Shown here piece by piece: positions 1-6,898 of a stretch of DNA of 64,000 nt (positions within the stretch are counted from its first letter, which is position 1; each line of letters opens with the position of its first letter). Both the position numbers and the translations under genes were made by a program. The notes beneath the pieces are model-generated. The model ran no database searches and was not told the origin of the DNA. It was given only the letters and a program-made list of their open reading frames with translations. The DNA lies in NCBI GenBank assembly GCA_018267655.1, contig JAFDYB010000009.1, positions 1-64,000 on the forward strand, given 5' to 3'. The DNA is from Bacteroidota bacterium. Its GTDB lineage: Bacteria; Bacteroidota; Bacteroidia; B-17B0; Aurantibacillaceae.

Positions 1-453
1 ATTAATAAAATTATGGAATTGCAGGAACGTGATAAGGAATTGGTGGATTTATACTCAAACCTTTATAAATCCAAGCGTGAAAGTGATAAAAGCCATCAGG
101 AAGATATTAAGGAATACAAAAAACGAATCGAAGAGTTGATAAAGCAACTTACTAAAAACGAAGTTGTAACAGAAGAGTATAAACGTGTGGCGGATTTAAA
201 ACTCGGAAACACGTATAACATTAATGCCACTTGGATTGATAAGATAGTTTTTATTTTAAAAACTGCCGGAAGACCGTTGCGTTCTTCTGAAATTGTTGAG
301 ATTCTTTTAAAGAACGACATTATGTTCCGCACTTTAACTGGAGATCATCAAAAAGGATTATCCGCTCATTTAACAAAGGCATTAAAGTACGGACGTATAA
401 TTGGTGTAAAGCAGAAAGGGCAGAACGGTTATGTGTTTTCGTTGCCTGAATAA
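1..453 (+). CDS. Coiled-coil protein with C-terminal winged-helix-like domain (5' end probably outside window)
   Basis: The reading frame is open to the left edge of the window; the first ATG is at base 13, but the codons before it (ATT AAT AAA ATT) contain no stop, so the gene may begin outside. Roughly the first 60 residues are charged and heptad-like, rich in E, K, D and R, consistent with a coiled coil. The last 75 residues (WIDKIVFILKTAGRPLRSSEI...) resemble a small winged-helix domain of the HARE-HTH kind, with a basic, glycine-containing C-terminal wing (KQKGQNGYVF). This suggests a DNA-associated protein, but I do not recognise a named family. It converges on the next gene on the other strand. 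Function unknown. Confidence 0.6.
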   Translation: MNKIMELQERDKELVDLYSNLYKSKRESDKSHQEDIKEYKKRIEELIKQLTKNEVVTEEYKRVADLKLGNTYNINATWIDKIVFILKTAGRPLRSSEIVEILLKNDIMFRTLTGDHQKGLSAHLTKALKYGRIIGVKQKGQNGYVFSLPE

Positions 454-501
454 TCGTCAACTAAAAAATTGAAACGGAGTTTATTGTGATTCATTATATA
501 C

Positions 502-888
502 TTAAACCAAGGTCTTTAACCACTCATACGCCTCATCGTAATCACTAAAAATTTGTTGAGGATATTCATGTTTACTAAAGCTTTGCAAAAACTTCATTAA
601 GGTTGCTGTAATGGCATTAGAGACAACAATTGCTCGTGCTTTAGTTACAGATGCTACTTGTTCTAATTTTGCTCTCTCCTTTGCCTTTTTATCCATGCTC
701 CATTTAGCACGAGCATCTAATAGCTTCAATGCAGGCTTACCATCTGTCTTCCTTCTAATAGCAAGGTTAATGTTAATCACATCATATTGATCAAGCTTTT
801 TGTAATCCTTCATCGTAATAATGATGACACCATTCTCATCTTTAAAAACGGTTGCAAATTCTAATTCTGTCGGATTGGTATTAGCCAT
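502..888 (-). CDS. STAS/SpoIIAA-like hypothetical protein
   Basis: A soluble 128-residue protein with no signal peptide. The alternation of short strands and helices (FKDENGVIIITMKDY, KPALKLLDARAKW, ARAIVVSNAITATLMKFLQSF, IFSDYDEAYEWLKTLV) is typical of small Bacteroidota proteins with a STAS or SpoIIAA-like fold; the C-terminal pattern F-x-D-x-x-E-A-x-x-W-L is characteristic. Members of this group are usually of unknown function or take part in protein-protein signalling. It is divergent from the ECF sigma factor gene, sharing the 94-base space between them. The family call rests on pattern only. Confidence 0.6.
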   Translation of the reverse strand: MANTNPTELEFATVFKDENGVIIITMKDYKKLDQYDVININLAIRRKTDGKPALKLLDARAKWSMDKKAKERAKLEQVASVTKARAIVVSNAITATLMKFLQSFSKHEYPQQIFSDYDEAYEWLKTLV

Positions 889-966
889 GTGAAGTATAAA
901 GGTAGTAGTTTTTCAATAGCACAATTCACGGTTAATAAAAGTTTCAGTTTGATAACTCAAGTTTCT

Positions 967-974
967 TAAATTTG
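967..974 (+). promoter_or_regulatory. TAnnTTTG promoter -7 element before the ECF sigma gene
   Basis: TAAATTTG matches the Bacteroidota housekeeping -7 consensus exactly. Only eight bases separate its last G from the TTG start codon, so the transcript would be leaderless or nearly so. Confidence 0.55.
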
Positions 975-982
975 CCCCTACA

Positions 983-1567
983 TTGTCACAAAACCAAAAC
1001 ATACTCAACCCTCACAACTGGACATCAACCTATGCTGATGAGTTGTTTGGCTATGCTATGAGTAAAACAGGAAAGACTGAGTTGGCAGAGGATTTAGTAC
1101 AAGAAACTTTTTTGGGGGCATTAAAAGCGATACCGAATTTTAAAGAACAATGTAGCGAGAGGACTTGGCTTTTTACGATTTTAAAATTTAAAATATCTGA
1201 CCATTATCGTAAGGCTTCAAATAAATACGAAGTAAATAATTCAACTTTTAGCTTTGAAGATAGTTCTGCAATAGATGATTATTTTACCGATGAAGGAGAA
1301 TGGGATAAAGAAAATGTTCCAAAATCTTGGGGAATGGATGCTTCAGTTGCTATTGAGAATAAAGAATTAGCCAATGCTTTAAATTTTTGCATTGATAAAC
1401 TCCCTGAAAATCAGAAGCAGTTGATACTTTTAAAGATGGTTGAAGAAGAAGAAACTGAAAAAGTTTGTAAGGAATTAAATATCTCTACTACTAACTATTG
1501 GGTAATCATACATAGAGCCAAACTCCAATTAAGAGCTTGCCTCGAAAAAAACTGGTTTAAACTATAA
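983..1567 (+). CDS. ECF-type RNA polymerase sigma factor
   Basis: A 194-residue sigma-70 family protein. Region 2 spans about residues 16 to 77 (YADELFGYAMSK, then DLVQETFLGALKAIPNF and RTWLFTILKFKISDHYRK) and region 4 about 139 to 192 (LPENQKQLILLKMVEEE, then the helix-turn-helix VCKELNISTTNYWVIIHRAK). It should direct polymerase to a small regulon. The start is TTG: it is the only start codon between the upstream in-frame stop and the first conserved residues, and the resulting N-terminus has the usual length. The next gene begins four bases after its stop and looks like its anti-sigma factor. Position immediately before an Hvf-type peptide operon, and the shared promoter element seen at 1860 and 4481, suggest that this operon is its target (inference). 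Confidence 0.9.
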   Translation: MSQNQNILNPHNWTSTYADELFGYAMSKTGKTELAEDLVQETFLGALKAIPNFKEQCSERTWLFTILKFKISDHYRKASNKYEVNNSTFSFEDSSAIDDYFTDEGEWDKENVPKSWGMDASVAIENKELANALNFCIDKLPENQKQLILLKMVEEEETEKVCKELNISTTNYWVIIHRAKLQLRACLEKNWFKL

Positions 1568-1571
1568 TAGA

Positions 1572-1853
1572 ATGAAAAGGCTAATGAACATATTATTCTT
1601 GTCCTGCAAAAAAGCAACTCTTTATATTGAAAAGAGCCACGGAAAGCCTTTATCATTCGTAGAAAAAATGCAACTCCATTTTCATTTGAAAATGTGTGAT
1701 AAGTGTTTAGAGTATAATAAACAAAGTTTTATCATAGAAACTGTACTTAAATCACATCAAAAAAAGGTAGTTGACCCCACAAATTTAACTCTTTCCGAAA
1801 ATTTTAAAACTCTGATTCAGAGCAAAATAGATTCTAATTTAAAAAAAGATTGA
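1572..1853 (+). CDS. Small zinc-finger anti-sigma factor (ZAS-like)
   Basis: A 93-residue protein with the anti-sigma zinc motif H-x3-C-x2-C (H38, C42, C45 in FHLKMCDKC) and an earlier cysteine at C12 that could be the fourth ligand. The rest is helical and soluble; there is no membrane segment, so it would act in the cytoplasm, sequestering the sigma factor and releasing it on metal or redox change at the cysteines (known for ZAS proteins, inferred here). It lies four bases after the sigma gene and is almost certainly cotranscribed with it. Its short length, without a sensor domain, is common for Bacteroidota sigma partners next to HvfA-type clusters. Confidence 0.75.
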   Translation: MKRLMNILFLSCKKATLYIEKSHGKPLSFVEKMQLHFHLKMCDKCLEYNKQSFIIETVLKSHQKKVVDPTNLTLSENFKTLIQSKIDSNLKKD

Positions 1854-1859
1854 TTTTTC

Positions 1860-1887
1860 TGTAAGTTTTTAAAAGGCACTACTACTA
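1860..1887 (+). promoter_or_regulatory. Putative ECF-sigma promoter of the precursor-peptide operon
   Basis: TGTAAG, then four variable bases, TAAAA, four variable bases and CTACTACTA. The same three blocks at the same spacing recur at 4481-4508 before the DoxX gene. The last block ends 35 bases before the precursor ATG. It does not resemble TAnnTTTG and is best read as a -35/-10 pair for the adjacent sigma factor. Confidence 0.65.
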
Positions 1888-1922
1888 TCCCAATAGAGTA
1901 ATAACCTTTTAAAAACAAAAAA

Positions 1923-2288
1923 ATGGAAAACAAAAAATCAATCCTTGCCGGTTCAGTAATCGCAAGTGCCATTCTTGGCTTGTCAAACATCAATGCTAAC
2001 GCAACTTCATTAAGCAATTATTCAGCACTTGGTTCGGGTGCTGAAGTAAGAACCTGCTTATTAGGAAAATCTTCATCAAATCTTGGTGCATTTGAACTAA
2101 AATGTGGTGGAAAAGATTCTACCAGTACAAAAGAAGGAAAAGGTAAAGATGGAAAATGCGGAGAAGGAAAATGTGGAGATGGCAAAAAGAAAGATGCTAA
2201 GATGAAAGACGGAAAAGGTAAGGATGGAAAATGCGGAGAAGGTAAATGCGGGGATGGCAAAAAAAAGGATAAAAAAGATCCTAAGTAA
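1923..2288 (+). CDS. hvfA: HvfA/bufferin-type RiPP precursor, secreted GKCG-repeat copper-binding peptide
   Basis: A 121-residue protein. Residues 1 to about 27 form a signal peptide (basic MENKK, hydrophobic ILAGSVIASAILGL, ANA cleavage region). It carries cysteines at 45, 61, 79, 84, 104 and 109. From residue 72 it is low complexity and consists of two 25-residue repeats, each with two GKCG motifs, one preceded by D and one by E (DGKCGEGKCGDG). EGKCG is the motif modified to an oxazolone/thioamide pair in Haemophilus HvfA, which then binds copper (established for that family). The neighbours HvfB, HvfC and a DoxX protein complete the known set. The product is therefore likely a periplasmic or extracellular copper-buffering peptide with up to four modified cysteines; modification itself cannot be seen in DNA. 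The putative sigma promoter lies just upstream and a hairpin just downstream. Confidence 0.85.
   Translation: MENKKSILAGSVIASAILGLSNINANATSLSNYSALGSGAEVRTCLLGKSSSNLGAFELKCGGKDSTSTKEGKGKDGKCGEGKCGDGKKKDAKMKDGKGKDGKCGEGKCGDGKKKDKKDPK
2136..2285 (+). repeat. Two tandem 75-base repeats encoding the peptide core
   Basis: Bases 2136-2210 and 2211-2285 encode two near-identical 25-residue units (GKGKDGKCGEGKCGDGKKKD then AKMKD or KKDPK). Third-position differences such as GGAAAA/GGTAAA and TGT/TGC show that the duplication is not brand new and that the protein sequence has been kept. Confidence 0.85.
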
Positions 2289-2294
2289 TTAATC

Positions 2295-2318
2295 AGGGAG
2301 GCTGTTCAGCCTCCCTTT
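2295..2318 (+). terminator. Hairpin between precursor and maturase genes (partial terminator/attenuator)
   Basis: AGGGAGGCT pairs with AGCCTCCCT over nine bases with a four-base loop, followed by only a short T run (TTT then A). It ends 28 bases before the maturase start. In RiPP operons such a weak terminator can keep the precursor mRNA in excess over the enzyme mRNA; that role is inferred. Confidence 0.6.
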
Positions 2319-2346
2319 ACTACTTGTTTAAAACAAAAGAATTGTA

Positions 2347-3174
2347 ATGATTGGATTAGGATATAGAAGAGATTTTGCTGAAGAATTTTTGGAAGGCAAA
2401 CTAATTAAACCAGATTTCGTGGAATTCGCACCCGAAAATTGGATGAACATTGGTGGTTATTGGAAAAAACAAATTGATATGATAGCAGAACGCTATCCTA
2501 TTATTTGTCATGGTCTCTCTCTTTCCATAGGTAGCCCTGATTCACTTGATATGAACTTTTTAAAAAAACTAAAAGATTTTTTAAACACATATAACGTAAA
2601 AATTTATTCTGAGCATTTGAGCTTTGCTAAGTGCGACAATGCCCACTTATATGACTTGCTGCCAATTCCTTTTAGAGAAGATGCAGCAAAACATGTGATA
2701 CAAAAAATAAAACAGTTACAGGATTATTTAGAAAGACCATTTGTAATGGAAAATGTTTCTTATTATACACCTGTTGCAGCGCAGATGGATGAGGCATCAT
2801 TCATTAATATGATAGTTGAAGAATCGGGGTGCAAACTTTTGTTAGATGTTAACAATGTTTATGTGAACGGATTCAATCATAAATATGACCCAAAGAAATT
2901 TATTGAAAAACTGCCTTTAGATAAAGTAGCTTATATACACATGGCTGGACATGAACAAGTAGAGCCTGATTTAATTATTGATACACATGGCGAAGCGATT
3001 ATTGATTCTGTTTATGATTTATTTGATTGGACAATCGAGAAAATAAATCCCGTACCAGTTCTGTTAGAACGAGACTTTAATATTCCTGAAATGGAGGAAC
3101 TAAATGGAGAACTTAGTAAACTCCGTTCAATAACAAACCTAAAATGGAATAAAAAAAATGAACTTGCTATTTGA
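2347..3174 (+). CDS. hvfB: MNIO-family (DUF692) RiPP maturase, HvfB/BufB-like
   Basis: A 275-residue TIM-barrel protein of the multinuclear non-heme iron-dependent oxidase family. Candidate metal ligands are all present: H55 (ICHGLS), H90 (YSEHLSF), E135 (MENVS), D167 (LLLDVNN), H198 and H202 (IHMAGH), H214 (DTHGE) and E241 (LLERD). Family members use iron and oxygen to rearrange peptide cysteines into oxazolone/thioamide or related copper-binding groups. No signal peptide, so it works in the cytoplasm before export of the precursor. It directly follows the precursor gene and overlaps the next gene by 17 bases, which fits tight coupling with its partner subunit. Confidence 0.9.
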   Translation: MIGLGYRRDFAEEFLEGKLIKPDFVEFAPENWMNIGGYWKKQIDMIAERYPIICHGLSLSIGSPDSLDMNFLKKLKDFLNTYNVKIYSEHLSFAKCDNAHLYDLLPIPFREDAAKHVIQKIKQLQDYLERPFVMENVSYYTPVAAQMDEASFINMIVEESGCKLLLDVNNVYVNGFNHKYDPKKFIEKLPLDKVAYIHMAGHEQVEPDLIIDTHGEAIIDSVYDLFDWTIEKINPVPVLLERDFNIPEMEELNGELSKLRSITNLKWNKKNELAI

Positions 3175-3910
3175 AACAAAAGAAATTCAGAGTGGCATGG
3201 CAATGTACTGCCGTACTGGAATAGAATTGCCTATTCAAGGCGTTACTTCAAATCGCTTTCGTCATTATCGCAGACTAATATTTAACATTATACAAGAACA
3301 TCTTGAGTCTTCTTATCCCATTGCATTTGAATATATTCCTTCCAAAATTTGGGACGAGATGTTAGTTGAATTTTTCAGTTATCATCCTTGTCAATCATAT
3401 CAAGTTTGGCAAATTGCAGGAGAGTTTTATCAATATGCTTTGGAAGTAAATTTTAAGTCAAAGTACAATCTTGTTTTCTTAGATGATTTACTAAAATTTG
3501 AATGGGAGGAATTACGTTTATATAACATGGAGGATATAGTATATCCACCACACAGCTCACAAGGAAATTTAGTATCAACACCTATTGTAATTAATCCCGA
3601 ACACACACTCTTACACTTAAGTTTTCCTATACATAAACAAGCACCAAATGAATCAATTCCCAATCAAGATAACTATTACATTTTGATGTATCGTGAAAGA
3701 GAAACTGGTAAAATTCAGTTCATGGAAATATCTATTTGGTATGCCTTTTTGATTGAGCAATTCTCGCAACGTAAAGTATCCCTTGAAAAATTATTAATTG
3801 AAGCTCCGAAGATATTTGGCAATATTAATATGGAAGAGTTGAAGGTGTCTTCAATACATTTCCTTAATTATCTAAAAGAAAAATCTTTTGTATTGGGGTA
3901 TAGTAAATAA
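3158..3910 (+). CDS. hvfC: HvfC/BufC-type partner protein (DUF2063 N-terminal domain)
   Basis: A 250-residue protein that overlaps the maturase gene. The N-terminal 100 residues carry the pattern of the HvfC/BufC domain: an R-x-x-HYRRLIFNIIQEHLESSYPIAFEYIP helix pair, W-D-x-M-L-V-E-F-F, then YHPCQS and a second helix LLKFEWEELRLYN. The C-terminal half is more variable, as usual. In this family the protein recognises the precursor and presents it to the iron enzyme. Cytoplasmic; no membrane segment. Position and overlap support a complex with the maturase. The start at 3158 is the first ATG in frame and gives the expected N-terminus. Confidence 0.85.
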   Translation: MNLLFETKEIQSGMAMYCRTGIELPIQGVTSNRFRHYRRLIFNIIQEHLESSYPIAFEYIPSKIWDEMLVEFFSYHPCQSYQVWQIAGEFYQYALEVNFKSKYNLVFLDDLLKFEWEELRLYNMEDIVYPPHSSQGNLVSTPIVINPEHTLLHLSFPIHKQAPNESIPNQDNYYILMYRERETGKIQFMEISIWYAFLIEQFSQRKVSLEKLLIEAPKIFGNINMEELKVSSIHFLNYLKEKSFVLGYSK

Positions 3911-3921
3911 AAAATCACACC

Positions 3922-4479
3922 ATGAAAAAATCCATCAGTTACATAATCCTTTTATTATTCTTTACGATTGGGAGTTCTTTTACACTCATAGATAAATTGG
4001 TCATAAATGAATATCCCTCGCCTGAAGGAATTAGCAATCTGCTTTTTTATGTACAAAGAACAATTAATTCCAACACCATAGTCTATACATTGAACACTAA
4101 TAAAGATGGAGAGCTTAATGAGAACGAGCCAATAAAAGCATATTGGATAAAATATACACAAAACGGCAAGATAGACCCTTTAACTTACATTCAAAGAAAC
4201 TATGCTTATGGAGTAAAATCTAAATTAATAGACAAGGATAAAAAATCGTTTCAATTTGAGTTTGTTTCCTATAATAAAAGAAAATTTTTCCTGATGAAAT
4301 CAGGCTCGGATAATCAATATCATGCGTTTGGTTATGTCAACAATAAAATGACCATCTTAAATAATATTATGGTACGAATTGAAGGGGGGACATTTTGGGT
4401 TCCTAATGTAAAATCAGTAGAAGTAATCGCTAAAGACCCATCCACATCAAAAATAATTACAGAAATAATTAAGCCTTAG
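3922..4479 (+). CDS. DUF4833 domain-containing exported protein
   Basis: A 185-residue protein with an N-terminal signal (MKKSISYIILLLFFTIGSSFT) and a globular domain recognised by the run YVQRTINSNTIVYTLNTNKDGELNENEPIKAYWIKY, typical of DUF4833. The function of the domain is unknown; such genes often lie next to metal-stress or exported-protein genes in Bacteroidota. It begins 12 bases after the HvfC gene and so is probably in the same operon, placing an extracytoplasmic accessory factor in the copper-peptide cluster. Whether it binds the peptide or copper cannot be told from sequence; it has no cysteine or histidine cluster. Confidence 0.75.
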   Translation: MKKSISYIILLLFFTIGSSFTLIDKLVINEYPSPEGISNLLFYVQRTINSNTIVYTLNTNKDGELNENEPIKAYWIKYTQNGKIDPLTYIQRNYAYGVKSKLIDKDKKSFQFEFVSYNKRKFFLMKSGSDNQYHAFGYVNNKMTILNNIMVRIEGGTFWVPNVKSVEVIAKDPSTSKIITEIIKP

Positions 4480-4480
4480 T

Positions 4481-4508
4481 TGTAAGGAATTAAAATTTCC
4501 TACTACTA
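4481..4508 (+). promoter_or_regulatory. Second copy of the putative ECF-sigma promoter, before the DoxX gene
   Basis: TGTAAG, N4, TAAAA, N4, CTACTACTA with exactly the spacing seen at 1860-1887. It lies 41 bases before the DoxX-family start codon and right after the DUF4833 stop, so the downstream block can be transcribed separately but under the same control. Confidence 0.65.
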
Positions 4509-4549
4509 CCATTATAAATCTCAAATATAAACCCAAAACAATTTAATTT

Positions 4550-4987
4550 ATGAAAACCATTTATTTTAAAATTACTCAAACATTATCCAACTTAAATGAC
4601 ATTCCTTTATTACTAATTCGTTTAATACTGGCTTATGGATTTTACTCTCCGGCTATGACGAAAATAAAAGACGTGAATGCTATTGTAGAATGGTTTCAGA
4701 GTATAGAAATGCCAGCACCAACACTAAATGCTTATTTAGCAACTTATACAGAATTATTAGGATTTATTTTTCTCACATTAGGATTTGCTACAAGATTTAT
4801 TTCAATTCCTCTCATCATTACAATGATTGTTGCAATTAAAACAGTGCATTGGGAAAATGGATTTAATGCCTCTGATAATGGGTACGAAATCCCTTTATAT
4901 TATATTATAATGCTTGTTACACTTCTATTTAGTGGTGCAGGAAAATTAAGTATAGATTATTTAATCGGAAAAAAACTAAACAAATAA
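4550..4987 (+). CDS. DoxX-family membrane protein (HvfX/HvfD-like)
   Basis: A 145-residue integral membrane protein with about four helices: PLLLIRLILAYGFYSPAMTKI, TYTELLGFIFLTLGFATRFISI, IPLIITMIVAIKTV and IILVTLLFSGAGKLSIDYLIG-like ends. The R-L-I-L-A-Y-G-F start, the T-E-L-L-G-F motif and the final SGAGKLSID match DoxX. A DoxX protein is the fourth member of the HvfABC cluster in other bacteria, where it is thought to help peptide maturation or copper handling at the membrane. It carries its own copy of the sigma-type promoter, which ties it to the precursor operon although one gene lies between. Confidence 0.85.
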   Translation: MKTIYFKITQTLSNLNDIPLLLIRLILAYGFYSPAMTKIKDVNAIVEWFQSIEMPAPTLNAYLATYTELLGFIFLTLGFATRFISIPLIITMIVAIKTVHWENGFNASDNGYEIPLYYIIMLVTLLFSGAGKLSIDYLIGKKLNK

Positions 4988-4996
4988 AAATCTACG

Positions 4997-5503
4997 ATGA
5001 CAAAGTATATTATACAAAATCTTGTGGAAATAAATGACCTTCTTAAAGGTCTTTCTCAAGAGCAATATGGTAAAAAGTTGGAAATATTGACTGGTTCTTC
5101 AATCGGTCAACATGTAAGACATATATTAGAATTTTATCAGTGTTTGTTTAAGGGGGTACAAACTAAAGAAGTAAATTATGATGCTCGGCAACGTGATTTA
5201 AAATTGGAAGCGGATATTCACTTTGCCTCAAAAACTATTGATGATATAATCAATTCTTTGTTAGATACAAAAGAGGATTTTACAGTTTTATTTGTCGCAG
5301 ATTATTCTATTATTGAAAATCAAAAACCAGTAAAAATACAATCTTCATTTTTTAGAGAGTTAGCTTACAACCTCGAACATAGCATACATCACCAAGCATT
5401 AATAAAAGTAGCTATCACAGAAATGCAACTGACTTCATTAGTTAAAAACACTTTCGGTTACGCACCGTCAACAATAAGACATACAAATACATGTGTACAG
5501 TAA
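4997..5503 (+). CDS. DinB-family-like four-helix protein
   Basis: A 168-residue soluble protein of the DinB/YfiT-like metal-binding helical bundle type. The three histidines expected in that superfamily are visible: HVRHILEFY in helix 2 and NLEHSIHHQALIK in helix 4. Many members bind a divalent metal and act as thiol-dependent transferases, but this branch has no defined substrate. It begins nine bases after the DoxX gene and overlaps the next gene by 13 bases, so it belongs to the same transcription unit. The superfamily call is good; the activity is unknown. Confidence 0.75.
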   Translation: MTKYIIQNLVEINDLLKGLSQEQYGKKLEILTGSSIGQHVRHILEFYQCLFKGVQTKEVNYDARQRDLKLEADIHFASKTIDDIINSLLDTKEDFTVLFVADYSIIENQKPVKIQSSFFRELAYNLEHSIHHQALIKVAITEMQLTSLVKNTFGYAPSTIRHTNTCVQ

Positions 5504-6228
5504 CATACATACCAACATCAACTGGTTTTTATTTTACTTCGAGTAGAGATGAAAAGGCAAGTCGTGATACCTTGCCCCCGAAACTATATGAGAATGATGG
5601 ATTACATCTTGTTTACCCAAAAGATTCAATAGCGGGGGGGACTTGGATTGCTTCATCATTAGATGGAAGGATTTCCTGCTTATTAAATGGAGCTTTTGTA
5701 AATCATGTAAAAAAAGAAAGTTATGCTCGCAGTAGGGGCTTGGTGCTTTTGGAAAGTTTTAATTACAAAAACCCTTTTGATTTTTATGAGGCAGTTGATT
5801 TGGCATACGTAGAGCCACTCACGCTTTTGTTACTGGATTACAGTTCGGGTAATCTTAATTCATTTAATGAGTTTCGTTGGGATGGAGAGAGAAAACATTT
5901 ACGAGAAATTGAACTTTCCTCTCCTCAAATTTGGTCATCTGCCACACTATATAATTCCACCGTACAACAAAAAAGAAAAGATTTGTTTAATCAATGGCTT
6001 CACAAACACTCAAATTTCAAAGATGCCATGATATTGGATTTTCATAACAGGAAACATGGTTTAGCAAGCTCAGAAGATTTATTGATGAAGGGTGAAGGCG
6101 ATTTAATGACTTTGAGTATATCACAAATTCATTTTAATCGCCATGAATCTGTGTTTAATTATCATGACATCATCAATTCAAAATCTTACCATACTATACT
6201 AAAAGAAAAGGAGGTGTTTTATGTATAG
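5491..6228 (+). CDS. NRDE family protein (TANGO2-like)
   Basis: A 245-residue protein starting MCTVTYIP with the SRDE motif at about residue 18 (FTSSRDEKASR), the signature of the NRDE/TANGO2 family. In this family Cys2 becomes the N-terminal nucleophile-like residue after methionine removal. The GGTWIASSLDGRISCLLNGAF stretch and the LLLLDYSSG region are also typical. Eukaryotic TANGO2 has been linked to haem and lipid handling; bacterial roles are unclear. Overlaps the gene before it by 13 bases and the gene after it by eight, so translation is likely coupled. Confidence 0.85.
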   Translation: MCTVTYIPTSTGFYFTSSRDEKASRDTLPPKLYENDGLHLVYPKDSIAGGTWIASSLDGRISCLLNGAFVNHVKKESYARSRGLVLLESFNYKNPFDFYEAVDLAYVEPLTLLLLDYSSGNLNSFNEFRWDGERKHLREIELSSPQIWSSATLYNSTVQQKRKDLFNQWLHKHSNFKDAMILDFHNRKHGLASSEDLLMKGEGDLMTLSISQIHFNRHESVFNYHDIINSKSYHTILKEKEVFYV

Positions 6229-6898
6229 CGGAATAGCAATATCATTGGCATGGCCTGAAACCTTATGTAAACAAGCAGGTGCATGGTATGACAGACCACT
6301 TAAGTGGATTGGCGTTAATAAATCAAACTATTATAAAGTTGGTCATGCTGCTGTTGTTTTAATTGAAAAGTCATCCGGTATTTGTCATTATTTTGATTTT
6401 GGACGTTACCATGCGCCATATCAACATGGTCGTGTACGAAGTGCCTATACAGACCATGACCTTGAAATTAATGCAAGAGCGATAATAGATGCAAAGGGGA
6501 AAATTGTAAACTATAATGAAATTCTATTGGAGTTATACCATAACGAATCTTGTCATGGTAGTGGAAATTTACACGCTTCATATTGTGAGATTGATTTCAA
6601 TAAAGCTCTTGATAAAGCGCATCAAATGCAAGCCCAATCACCGATACCTTATGGGCCATTTTTGCTAAATGGTACTAACTGCTCTCGGTTTGTAAATACA
6701 GTAATTGTTAGTGGAACTCCACAATGGCATTACAAATTGGTGCTGAACTATCCTAAAACACTAAGTCCAACTCCAATTGGTAATGTAAAAACGCTTTCAA
6801 ATTATGTAGTAATTGGTGCTATTTGTACTTCATCTATTTTAAAACCTCAATTTAATACCATTAAAATATCACGTGAGCCAGTCAGAAATTTATCATAA
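6221..6898 (+). CDS. DUF6695 family protein (N-terminal, NlpC/P60-like part)
   Basis: A 225-residue protein recognised by GIAISLAWPET at the start, VGHAAVVLIEKSSGICHYFDFGRYH, and GPFLLNGTNCSRFVNTVI with a cysteine. The order of a His-containing strand and a Cys-containing helix recalls NlpC/P60-like papain folds, but catalytic competence is uncertain. Genes of this family commonly sit beside NRDE genes. Known homologues, as I recall them, are longer and continue into a small beta domain like that of the next reading frame, which starts inside this gene; the two could be one gene broken by a frameshift near its end, or two coupled genes. Confidence 0.75.
   Translation: MYSGIAISLAWPETLCKQAGAWYDRPLKWIGVNKSNYYKVGHAAVVLIEKSSGICHYFDFGRYHAPYQHGRVRSAYTDHDLEINARAIIDAKGKIVNYNEILLELYHNESCHGSGNLHASYCEIDFNKALDKAHQMQAQSPIPYGPFLLNGTNCSRFVNTVIVSGTPQWHYKLVLNYPKTLSPTPIGNVKTLSNYVVIGAICTSSILKPQFNTIKISREPVRNLS

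Noticed and set aside
889..960. CTACTACC on the minus strand before the STAS-like gene, as a third sigma-type promoter
   Set aside because: No TGTAAG block at the required distance and the final block is incomplete; probably coincidence.
2018..2260. Minus-strand frame rich in Pro, Ser and Phe opposite the precursor gene
   Set aside because: A mirror of the Lys/Gly-rich repeats on the other strand; codon pattern is explained by the real gene.
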